A stretch of 64,000 nt of DNA from RUG12461 sp045661345. Lineage in GTDB: Bacteria > Bacillota > Clostridia > Lachnospirales > Lachnospiraceae. The position numbers and the translations under genes were made by a program. The notes beneath the pieces were generated by a model. That model searched no databases. It was not told the DNA's origin and saw nothing but the letters and a program-made list of their open reading frames with translations. The stretch lies in NCBI GenBank assembly GCA_045661345.1, contig JAZRFM010000003.1, positions 8,512-72,511 on the forward strand. The letters run 5' to 3'. This document shows positions 1 to 6,907 of this stretch, piece after piece (within the stretch, counting starts at the first letter, position 1; each line of letters begins with the position of its first letter).

Positions 1-551
1 ACAAATCCCACCGCCGCGATGGCACACACCACCACCGCACGGATCCATTCCTTTTTCAGAAAGCGAACCAGCACGTAAAACAGGAAGCTCAAAACGAAAA
101 GACATGCCAAGAACCAGAAGGTCCACATCCGCTTCTGTACGAGAAGGCCGAGGCCATCCCGCAGCAGGACGGAAACAGGGGGCTGCGCTCCCATCCGGCT
201 CCAGTCAAAGGTGCCGCCGTAGCTGTCGATGCTGACCAGCTTCGTCCCCTGGAACATGGGCGCATACATCCAGCTGAGTCCGCCCTTTTCCACAAAGATA
301 TCCCAAAGGATCATGGGAACCGCCAGACAAAAATAGGGCACCAGCATGCCCGTGACCTTTCTCTTTACAAATGCCGCGAAACTCTCCCGTACCGAAAACA
401 AATAGCCGGAGAGCAGAAAAAACAGCGGCAGATGAAAGGAATAGATCAAAGATCCCACCGGTGTCCATTCGCAAAGATGGGCAATCATGACGAGGAGAAT
501 TCCATATCCCCTCGCCATGTCGATCCAGTCCGTTCTTTTCATTTCATTCAT
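1..551 (-). CDS. Acyltransferase 3 family membrane protein (partial, C-terminus cut off)
   Basis: About 183 N-terminal residues are present before the frame runs off the left edge. The start MNEMKRTDWIDMARGYGIL, followed by SFHLPLFFLLSGYLF, is the classic N-terminal signature of the Acyl_transf_3 (OafA/WecH-like) family: a catalytic His (in MIAHL) at the end of the first helix and a conserved Phe-His-x-Pro-Leu-Phe. These multi-span membrane proteins transfer acyl groups to cell-surface carbohydrates; the substrate cannot be read here. The ATG at 551 overlaps the TGA of the upstream hydrolase gene (ATGA), so the two are translationally coupled. An in-frame ATG at 542 is an alternative start. 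Confidence 0.85.
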   Translation of the reverse strand, partial: MNEMKRTDWIDMARGYGILLVMIAHLCEWTPVGSLIYSFHLPLFFLLSGYLFSVRESFAAFVKRKVTGMLVPYFCLAVPMILWDIFVEKGGLSWMYAPMFQGTKLVSIDSYGGTFDWSRMGAQPPVSVLLRDGLGLLVQKRMWTFWFLACLFVLSFLFYVLVRFLKKEWIRAVVVCAIAAVGF

Positions 552-1483
552 GCGATCCGCACGTTCATCCAGGAAAGGATGTCCTTCCTCACCTTCTCTT
601 TGTCCGTTTCATTCAGGATCTCATGACGATCGTTTTCATACAGCTGCCAGGTCACGTCTTCGATGCCGGCTTCCTGATAGAGATCATACACTTTCTTGAC
701 GCCGACCCCGAGATCCCCCACCGGGTCCTCCTGTCCGGAAACGATGAAGAGGGGAAGCTGCTTCGGGATCGCAGCGATCCCTTCCGCACTGCAGGAAAAC
801 AGCACCGCTTCAAACAGCCCCATGTATGCGTTGTCTGTAAAAAGGAATGTGCATTTCGGATCCGCGTAGTATTTTTTGACAATCTCCGGATCCTTTGTCA
901 GCCAGCTGTTGTTCACATCCGAGCCGTCCAGGCTGTACTGCTTGTAAGGCTTGCTGTAGGAAAGCTGCTGCAGGAGTCTGCTCCTGTGATGCCAGCCGAG
1001 GAACGCCGCCTGAAACTTCGCCACGCCCATGGCGACCTTCACCGTCCCCTCCGGCATAAAGCCGGTTCCCATGATGATGGCGCCGGTGAGCCCTGCTCCG
1101 TATTTTGCAAGATACTGCCGCAGGAGGTAGGAGCCCATGGAGTGCCCCAGCATAAAGTAGGGCTTCCCCTGCTCCTGGCAGGCGGTACGCAGCTGATGCA
1201 TATCGGTAACCCAAATCTTGCTCGGCTCCTCTCCGACGTATCCCCAGTCTTCTTTGCTGACGATGGACTCCCCGTGTCCGACGTGGTCATGACCGACGAT
1301 GAGGTACCCTTCCCCGGTGAGGTACTCCGCAAATCCCTCATAGCGTTCGATGTATTCCACCATGCCATGGGTGATCTGCAGAATCGCCCGGTAGTCTCCG
1401 CCCTCCGGCGTCCATTTCACGGCATGGATCGGTGTACGTCCGTCTGCGGAAGGAAATGTAAAAACCTCTTTCACTGCTCCCAT
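548..1483 (-). CDS. Alpha/beta hydrolase, monoacylglycerol lipase-like (Hydrolase_4)
   Basis: 311 residues without a signal peptide, so cytoplasmic. The fold is clear from the oxyanion strand LQITHGMVEYIERY, the GHDHVGHGES motif and the nucleophile elbow MLGHSMGSYL (Ser115). The rest of the triad is probably Asp253 (FIVSGQEDPVGD) and His287 (ENDRHEI). This pattern is typical of the Hydrolase_4 / lysophospholipase PldB-like group, which cleaves monoacylglycerols or lysophospholipids; the true substrate is unknown. A GAGGGGAG ribosome site precedes the ATG. It lies 35 bases downstream of the chemoreceptor-like gene and overlaps the acyltransferase start by four bases, so all three are probably one operon. 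Confidence 0.88.
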   Translation of the reverse strand: MGAVKEVFTFPSADGRTPIHAVKWTPEGGDYRAILQITHGMVEYIERYEGFAEYLTGEGYLIVGHDHVGHGESIVSKEDWGYVGEEPSKIWVTDMHQLRTACQEQGKPYFMLGHSMGSYLLRQYLAKYGAGLTGAIIMGTGFMPEGTVKVAMGVAKFQAAFLGWHHRSRLLQQLSYSKPYKQYSLDGSDVNNSWLTKDPEIVKKYYADPKCTFLFTDNAYMGLFEAVLFSCSAEGIAAIPKQLPLFIVSGQEDPVGDLGVGVKKVYDLYQEAGIEDVTWQLYENDRHEILNETDKEKVRKDILSWMNVRIA

Positions 1484-1518
1484 CTTTCTTCTCCCCTCTT
1501 TTTCAGTGTGTCACTTGT

Positions 1519-2550
1519 TTATAGTTCTTTGTCCCGGATGGTCGATTCTGCCCCATCAGCCTGAGTTTGACTACAGGCGGAAAAGGAGATTCTGCTCAAT
1601 ACTTCCGTAAACTCAGTCTCCGCATGTTCAGATGCTTTCTGTTCATCCATGAAGTTGGCGCCGAGGGATTCCATCTCATCCAGAATTTCGGTTTGCTTTT
1701 CATGGATCTTTTTGATTTTTTTCTTCAGGGAGGATGCCAGATCCTTCAGCGAGGGCAGCTGTTTTGCGCTCTCTCCTTTGATCCCGACGGGCTTCAGCTT
1801 CCGGATCCGCTCCTCATGGTTTGTCAATGTCCGGTAGCAGGCTTTGTTCATATCCGTCTGCAAAACATTCATCTTTTCCACGGCCGCATCAAACGCATCC
1901 ATCCTCGCGTGCAGGCTCTGCAGCTTCCCTGTCAGCTCCTGCAAAAGGCGCTCTTCCTTTTCGGATTCGATCCGGATGTCCTCTGCGGTCTGGACAAATT
2001 TCGAAGCGGATTCCCCCATGCGCCCCGCATCAATAGCCGCCGTCAAAGACATCACGCTTACATTCCTGAAAAACGAAGACAGACCTTTGGTCTCCTCCTG
2101 CAGGGCAGTCAGTTCATCGCGGATATCCTTCGCTCCCGCAGCAAGCTCCTTCGCCGGCGCAGAAAAGTGCTTGTTCTGTTCCACCAGCTCCGTGAGATCC
2201 TTTCCGGTCTCATCCATCGCCCCGTGCAAAGCCCTGATCCCGTCGCGGAAACCACTTACTTCCTTCTCCAGTGCGGTCAGCTCCTTTTCCAGGTCTGCCG
2301 CTTCCCGGTCTCCGTCATTGGCCAGCTCGTCACCGGCATGCACATAGTCGACCACCTTTGTCAGGGATCGATCCATGCCGCTCCGGTCATCCGTCAGCTT
2401 CTCAAAGTATTCCTTTCCGTTTTCCTTCAGCCTGGCCAGCTCCGAAAACAGTCTCTCATACTCCGCGATCTGCTCTGTCTTTTCCTGAATCTCTTCGGCC
2501 ATGCCCTTGACCGACCCCAGATTCAGGCTCCCTACATTGACACCAAACAT
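1519..2550 (-). CDS. Soluble coiled-coil protein with degenerate chemoreceptor (MCP) hairpin
   Basis: 343 residues, almost wholly heptad-like helix, with no membrane segment and no HAMP domain. Residues about 163-195 (core VMSLTAAIDAGRMGESASKF) line up with the MCP signalling hairpin NLLALNAAIEAARAGE...GF, and the helices on either side would form the antiparallel coiled coil. Several tip residues that contact CheA/CheW differ from consensus, so it may not work in chemotaxis. No che or flagellar gene is in the window. The ATG has a GGAGG site five bases away and an extended -10 promoter lies just upstream. A soluble scaffold or sensor is the most I can infer. Confidence 0.6.
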   Translation of the reverse strand: MFGVNVGSLNLGSVKGMAEEIQEKTEQIAEYERLFSELARLKENGKEYFEKLTDDRSGMDRSLTKVVDYVHAGDELANDGDREAADLEKELTALEKEVSGFRDGIRALHGAMDETGKDLTELVEQNKHFSAPAKELAAGAKDIRDELTALQEETKGLSSFFRNVSVMSLTAAIDAGRMGESASKFVQTAEDIRIESEKEERLLQELTGKLQSLHARMDAFDAAVEKMNVLQTDMNKACYRTLTNHEERIRKLKPVGIKGESAKQLPSLKDLASSLKKKIKKIHEKQTEILDEMESLGANFMDEQKASEHAETEFTEVLSRISFSACSQTQADGAESTIRDKEL

Positions 2551-2582
2551 CTCTTCCTCCGCGTCATGATCATCCTCTTCTT

Positions 2583-2609
2583 ATTGTATCACTTTTTCCG
2601 CGGATTCAA
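2583..2609 (-). promoter_or_regulatory. Sigma-A promoter of the chemoreceptor-like gene
   Basis: On the minus strand, TTGAAT at 2609-2604 and TGATACAAT at 2591-2583 form an extended -10 promoter with a short 15-base spacer. The expected start site lies about 25-30 bases before the ATG at 2550. Confidence 0.5.
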
Positions 2610-2613
2610 AGTG

Positions 2614-2895
2614 TTATACCACATGAATCTGGATCCGGGTCAAAAAAGGGTGACCCAATGCATCCAGTACGCGCCTCGCCCTGCTGTACTGACTGCGGTG
2701 TGTCCTCACCGTGCAGATCTCCTCCTTTTCGTGGCGAAAGGCTCTCTGAAAAAGGGAGCGCTTCTCCCAGGTCTGTGTAAACGGGATCCCACGCTCCACA
2801 AAGGTTTCCATCAGAATGCGCCCTGTCCGCTTATCCGTCAGCGTACAGAGCACAACATCCCGGTCATTGACCTCCCGAATGGATTTTGCTGCCAT
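2614..2895 (-). CDS. Small protein of unknown function, partner of an XRE regulator
   Basis: 93 residues starting MAAKSIREVNDRDVVLCTL, basic (Arg/His/Lys-rich), ending in a hydrophobic IQIHVV. I chose the ATG at 2895, eight bases after the stop of the XRE gene, because AGGGGGG sits directly before it; a longer frame to 2940 would overlap the XRE gene and has no better ribosome site. No recognised family: it does not resemble HigB/RelE toxins. Its position as the second gene behind an autoregulated XRE repressor is that of a toxin-antitoxin or regulator-effector pair, which is inference only. Confidence 0.55.
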   Translation of the reverse strand: MAAKSIREVNDRDVVLCTLTDKRTGRILMETFVERGIPFTQTWEKRSLFQRAFRHEKEEICTVRTHRSQYSRARRVLDALGHPFLTRIQIHVV

Positions 2896-2903
2896 ATACC
2901 CCC

Positions 2904-3146
2904 CTACCTGATCAACAACGACACTGTCTTCCCCAGACACTCAAAGGTCCTGATCAGAAAGTCCAGGCTCGGGTTGTATCTGCCGCTCTCCAGACGGGAG
3001 ATATTGGACTTCTGCGTCCCCATCAGGGCAGCCAGTTCCTGCTGCGTCATCTCCTGCTGCTGGCGGATCCGTTTCAACTCGCGTACCACTTCCTGCCGGC
3101 TCTTTAACCCGTTTTTACTTGGTGTCTGTTGTCTCCCTTTTCCCAT
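2904..3146 (-). CDS. XRE-family helix-turn-helix regulator
   Basis: 80 residues with one HTH_3 domain (about 22-76): ELKRIRQQQEMTQQELAALM then GTQKSNISRLESGRYNPSLD, the standard Cro/C1 recognition pattern. An N-terminal Lys/Arg-rich tail (MGKGRQQTPSKNGLKSR) precedes it. A strong AAAGGAGGAG site lies before the ATG. The upstream palindrome GTTATC-N6-GATAAC sits between the -35 and -10 elements, which suggests autorepression. Size and position match HigA-type antitoxins as well as small repressors; the downstream gene is not a known toxin. Confidence 0.85.
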   Translation of the reverse strand: MGKGRQQTPSKNGLKSRQEVVRELKRIRQQQEMTQQELAALMGTQKSNISRLESGRYNPSLDFLIRTFECLGKTVSLLIR

Positions 3147-3163
3147 ATTCTTCTCCTCCTTTC

Positions 3164-3192
3164 ATGTTATCTTATATGATAACCTCTGTCAA
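3164..3192 (-). promoter_or_regulatory. Promoter and palindromic operator of the XRE pair
   Basis: On the minus strand a consensus TTGACA (3192-3187) is followed 17 bases later by TAACAT (3169-3164). The perfect palindrome GTTATC-TTATAT-GATAAC (3166-3183) covers the spacer and the -10 edge, where a bound dimer would block RNA polymerase. The XRE protein made from this promoter is the obvious candidate to bind. Confidence 0.6.
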
Positions 3193-3236
3193 CAAAAAAA
3201 CACGGAAAACAACCTTTTGCAGGCAGTTTTCCGTGT
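3192..3236 (-). terminator. Intrinsic terminator after the membrane-anchored gene
   Basis: A perfect 11-base stem, ACACGGAAAAC (3200-3210) with GTTTTCCGTGT (3226-3236), and on the minus strand a run of seven T follows. It ends the 3243-3896 transcript directly before the -35 box of the XRE pair. Confidence 0.85.
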
Positions 3237-3242
3237 ATCTTT

Positions 3243-3896
3243 TCAGCGGAACGGATTCAGGTTTTTCAGTCCCTCCGCAAAATCACCCAGCTGCTTCACG
3301 GCATCCGTGATCCCCGTGGTCGCGTCGGAGATCGCCGTGGTGGCTTTTGCGATGTCTCCGGTGATCGTATCCATATTACCCAGCATACTGTTGAACGCAT
3401 CCAGATTCAGCGCGTCGATCTCACGGCTGATCTGATGAATCAGATCCTCGATGGATCCCACCATGCCCATTGCCTGATCCAGCTGTTCGATGGCGTGTCC
3501 GGCATATTGCAGCAGGACATTGGTCGCATAGACCCCGCAGATGACGGCGATCACAATAAAGATCGCGATGACTACCGCGCAAATCGTACGCACCAGCCCC
3601 TGCTTGGTCTGTTTCTTCAGGAGGTCTCTCGTTTCCTGCAGGACGGAAAGTGCCGTCTCCTGCTGCTCCGGCGGGATATCCGGTGCTGCCGTCCGGGAAG
3701 TCTCCCCCTGTGTCCAGGTCTGCTGCGTCGTGACATCCCTTGCCGTGGTCTCGATCACTTCCGCCTTCTCTCTGTTTTCATTTTTCACGTCAGCATAATC
3801 ATCTGCCTCTGTGCGTTCCGCCGTTTGTCCTGCCGGCTGTTCCGTGTCCGGCTGCGGGCTTTGGCCCATCACCTGTTCCTGATTTTCCTGCTCCAT
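3243..3896 (-). CDS. Single-pass membrane protein of unknown function
   Basis: 217 residues. An acidic, Gln/Glu-rich N-terminal tail (1-95) probably faces the cytoplasm, followed by one hydrophobic helix at about 102-126 (ICAVVIAIFIVIAVICGVYA) and an outer helical region of about 90 residues with Thr/Asp/Ala-rich heptads (e.g. IAKATTAISDATTGITDAVK) that looks like a coiled coil. No signal peptidase site or known domain. Monocistronic, with its own terminator. It is divergent from the EAL gene at 4068. I do not recognise a family. Confidence 0.6.
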   Translation of the reverse strand: MEQENQEQVMGQSPQPDTEQPAGQTAERTEADDYADVKNENREKAEVIETTARDVTTQQTWTQGETSRTAAPDIPPEQQETALSVLQETRDLLKKQTKQGLVRTICAVVIAIFIVIAVICGVYATNVLLQYAGHAIEQLDQAMGMVGSIEDLIHQISREIDALNLDAFNSMLGNMDTITGDIAKATTAISDATTGITDAVKQLGDFAEGLKNLNPFR

Positions 3897-4067
3897 CTTT
3901 TCCCTTTCTGCGGTTGAAACATTATAACAGCCATGTTAAAATTGTGTTAATAGTATCGGTACCCGCGTCATCGTGTAGTCGAAGTATTTGATGACAAGCG
4001 TACCAGTTTTTTCACTGCAAACCATTATGACATCAAAAGGTCATAACTGCAAGACCGGATTCAAAAG
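3897..4067. other. Divergent intergenic region with inverted repeats
   Basis: 171 bases between the divergent membrane-protein and EAL genes. It holds the inverted repeat TTATGAC-N8-GTCATAA near 4024-4045 and a weaker one, GTCATC...GATGAC, near 3969-3995. Either could be an operator. I see no consensus promoter and no c-di-GMP riboswitch core. Confidence 0.35.
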
Positions 4068-6197
4068 ATGACAGAGGAACGTTTGATCAAACAAGAATAC
4101 GATTCCGTTACAGGACTTCATACATTGACGGGGTTCTTTTCTTTCCTGCGCAGTCTTCCTGACACGCAGGACAAGTCCGGCACGGTCATTTTCCTGGATA
4201 TCCTGAATTTCAAAGACTTCAATCAGCGCTACGGCTTTGCCGCCGGCGATGATCTTTTGCGCGGCATCGCCCACGAGATCACAAGACTTTTCCCGGAATG
4301 CGGCGCCTGTCGTTCCAACGCCGATCACTTTATCCTTCACATTCACTCCGAAAGCAAAGAAAATGTGGAGCGCCTTCTTGACCAGCTGCAGGAAGCCATC
4401 CGCCGTTATGAGCGCGGGATGCATATCACGTTAAAAGCCGGCATCTATTTCAGTGACGGGACAGAGCCGGATCCCTCCTTCGCAACCGATTACGCAAAGA
4501 TCGCCTGCGATCATGCAAAGCAGGTATTTGATCAGGATTTCTATGTATACGATCAGGAGCTTGCCAAGAAAGCCGCCTTTCATCAATATGTCATGGCAGG
4601 CTTTACGGAAGCCCTCGAGAAGGGCTATATCAAAACCTATTACCAGCGGGAGGTTCGTTCTCTCACCGGTCAGATCTGCGGTTATGAAGCACTTGCCAGA
4701 TGGGAAGACCCGGAATACGGCATGATCTCTCCCGGTGTGTTTGTCACGGTTCTGGAGGATGCGCATCTCATCCACAAGCTGGATCTGTACATGGTGGAAA
4801 ATGTCTGCCGGGACATCCGCCTCGTTCTGAATATGGGATGGGAAGCCCAGCCGGTTTCCGTCAACCTGTCGCGACTGGATTTCATGCTTTGCGATATCTT
4901 CGAGGAGGTGCAAAGGATCCGCCTGCAATACGACCTTTCTCCCTCCATGCTCAATATCGAGATTACCGAAAGCGCGCTTGCCTCCGATACCGAGGCTCTG
5001 GATCATGCCATGGAGCTCTTTCGGGAGGCCGGCTACAAGATCTGGATGGACGATTTCGGCGCCGGCTACAGCTCCTTAAACAATCTGAAATCTTATCAAT
5101 TTGACGTGCTGAAGATCGATATGAATTTCCTGCACGAATTTGAGACCAATCCACGTTCCCATGTCATTCTCGCCTCCATCGTCAATATGGCGAAGGAGCT
5201 CGGCATGCATACACTTGCGGAGGGCGTGGAGACCCAGGAGCAATATGATTTTCTGCGAAACATCGGCTGTGAGAAGCTGCAGGGGTTTTTGATCGGCAAG
5301 CCTGTCCCCTTCCGGCAGGAATTCCGGAATAACAGCCTCGTCAATCAGGGAACGGAGATCTCTGACCGCGCCGGCAATCACCCGGAGCCCAGCGGGATGC
5401 ACTCCTACTACGACAGGGTCGGTGAAGTGAACGTGCTCGGCAATATGCCCCTCCGCAACCGCAAGAGTACCGCAGAGAGTCTGCTTGCGATTTCCATCGT
5501 CGAGCTGATAGACGATGAGATCTGCTTTATCTACGGCAACGAGGCCTATATCCGGTTCTTAAACGAACTGAACATCGCCGATCTTTCCGCGCTGAATAAA
5601 CGGGCCGCTCTGGAGGGTGTGCAGGAAAACGAAGTCTTCCGGCGGCTGGCCGCAAAAGCAGAGGCTTCCAAAAAGATCGAGACCTCGGATGTGGTGATCA
5701 ACGGTTACGTTTGCTCCATGGAGCTGGAGTTCCTTTCCCGCACGGGCAATCGCGCCTCCTTTGTCATGCTCTCCCAGAACCTCAGCAAAAATGCAGCGGC
5801 GCATCAGGCAAAGGATCTGCAGGAGGTTTCCCGTTATGTACTGCAGCTGTTTTTCCGCGTGGATCTGTTCGACGAAAACGGCACCGTGGAAAATCTCTAC
5901 ATCAGTTCCGGTCAGGAACGGATCACCAACGAGGAAACGCGGTCCGACCTTGCCGTCAAGCTTTATGCGGAACGCTACATCCGCCGCGAGGATCGCGCCC
6001 GGTTCCTGCGCTTCTATGATATGTCCACCATTCTGGAACGTGTCAAAAGCAGCGGCAACGACTACATCACGGAAATGTTCCACGCCAACGGGATTGACCA
6101 TCACTCTATTATGCAGCTGTATTCCATCGTCCCCTTCCAGTATGAAGGACACTGGAAAGCGCTTTCCTGCTGCCGTTTGTTGGGCGAGATGTGGTGA
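4068..6197 (+). CDS. GGDEF(degenerate)-EAL protein, predicted c-di-GMP phosphodiesterase
   Basis: 709 residues, soluble. Residues 12-165 are a GGDEF fold (VTGLHTLTGFFSFL; LDILNFKDFNQRYG) whose active site is RSNADHF (82-88) instead of RxGGDEF, so cyclase activity should be lost; it may still bind GTP as a regulator. The EAL domain (about 172-415) keeps the catalytic set: EAL at 207-209, Asn266 (SVNLSR), Glu298 (IEITES), Asp328-Asp329 (MDDFGAGYSS), Lys349 and Asp351, Glu385 and Glu388 (AEGVET). It should hydrolyse c-di-GMP. Residues from about 440 to the end form two PAS-like regions that could sense a ligand. It ends four bases before the SGNH gene, probably an operon. Confidence 0.88.
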   Translation: MTEERLIKQEYDSVTGLHTLTGFFSFLRSLPDTQDKSGTVIFLDILNFKDFNQRYGFAAGDDLLRGIAHEITRLFPECGACRSNADHFILHIHSESKENVERLLDQLQEAIRRYERGMHITLKAGIYFSDGTEPDPSFATDYAKIACDHAKQVFDQDFYVYDQELAKKAAFHQYVMAGFTEALEKGYIKTYYQREVRSLTGQICGYEALARWEDPEYGMISPGVFVTVLEDAHLIHKLDLYMVENVCRDIRLVLNMGWEAQPVSVNLSRLDFMLCDIFEEVQRIRLQYDLSPSMLNIEITESALASDTEALDHAMELFREAGYKIWMDDFGAGYSSLNNLKSYQFDVLKIDMNFLHEFETNPRSHVILASIVNMAKELGMHTLAEGVETQEQYDFLRNIGCEKLQGFLIGKPVPFRQEFRNNSLVNQGTEISDRAGNHPEPSGMHSYYDRVGEVNVLGNMPLRNRKSTAESLLAISIVELIDDEICFIYGNEAYIRFLNELNIADLSALNKRAALEGVQENEVFRRLAAKAEASKKIETSDVVINGYVCSMELEFLSRTGNRASFVMLSQNLSKNAAAHQAKDLQEVSRYVLQLFFRVDLFDENGTVENLYISSGQERITNEETRSDLAVKLYAERYIRREDRARFLRFYDMSTILERVKSSGNDYITEMFHANGIDHHSIMQLYSIVPFQYEGHWKALSCCRLLGEMW

Positions 6198-6200
6198 TGG

Positions 6201-6899
6201 GTGAATTTTATGGATAAGTCTGCAAAAGATGTGATCGGATATTTTATCAATGTGGTCGTGCATCCCCGTACGCCAAAACCGGCGCCCGGGAAGCGGCTGA
6301 TCGCCTGTGTCGGAGACAGTCTGACCTACGGCGCCGGCGTACGCCTTACCAGAGGCCGCGACTCCTACCCGGCCAGACTGGGTGCTCTTCTCGGTCAGGA
6401 GTGGCAGGTCTTGAATTACGGTCTTTCCTGGCGCACACTGCAGGACAACGGGGATCTTCCCTATCGGTCGGATCCTTTCTACGATATCAGCCTTCACTGC
6501 GGTGCAGAGATCTTTTTGCTGATGCTCGGTTCCAACGACGTCAAGACCTTTAACTGGGACGAGGACAACTATCGGCGGGAGCTTTTGGCATTTGCGCAAA
6601 CCTACCGCTCTCTTCCCCAGCATCCCATGGTGATCCTGATGCAGCCCACCATCGTCTGGACAGACAAGCACCAGAATCCGCCCTACCGGATGGATGTGTC
6701 CGTCGTCGGGAATGAATTGCATGAGATCATTGCGGAGGTGGGAAAAGAAACGGGGTGTCCGGTTCTGGATCTTTACCGTCTCTCAAAAGCGCATCCGGAC
6801 TGGTTCGCAGACCCCGCACATCCCAATCAAAAGGGCAACATCATGATTGCCCACTATATCTACAGCGCCCTGATCGATCTGGCGCTCCTCTCCCGATAG
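6201..6899 (+). CDS. SGNH/GDSL-type hydrolase
   Basis: 232 residues. Block I is CVGDSLTYGAG (nucleophile Ser40), block III is LMLGSNDVKTFNWD (Gly/Asn oxyanion residues), and block V is FADPAHPNQKGN with the Asp-x-x-His pair. This is the lysophospholipase L1 / acyl-ester hydrolase fold; substrates in the family range from acylated sugars to lipids. The N-terminus (VIGYFINVVVHP) is only weakly hydrophobic and no clear signal peptide is present. The start could be GTG 6201 or ATG 6210; neither has a strong ribosome site. It lies four bases after the EAL gene and converges on the HD-GYP gene, with no clear terminator between them. Confidence 0.82.
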   Translation: MNFMDKSAKDVIGYFINVVVHPRTPKPAPGKRLIACVGDSLTYGAGVRLTRGRDSYPARLGALLGQEWQVLNYGLSWRTLQDNGDLPYRSDPFYDISLHCGAEIFLLMLGSNDVKTFNWDEDNYRRELLAFAQTYRSLPQHPMVILMQPTIVWTDKHQNPPYRMDVSVVGNELHEIIAEVGKETGCPVLDLYRLSKAHPDWFADPAHPNQKGNIMIAHYIYSALIDLALLSR

Positions 6900-6907
6900 A
6901 AAACGGA

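Noticed and set aside
2614..3146. HigBA toxin-antitoxin
   Set aside because: The partner protein does not have the RelE/HigB fold pattern, so the name is not justified.
1567..3435. 622-residue plus-strand frame
   Set aside because: Crosses four genes and a terminator on the opposite strand; shadow.
3969..4067. c-di-GMP riboswitch upstream of the EAL gene
   Set aside because: The conserved GEMM core and tetraloop receptor are absent; only simple inverted repeats are seen.
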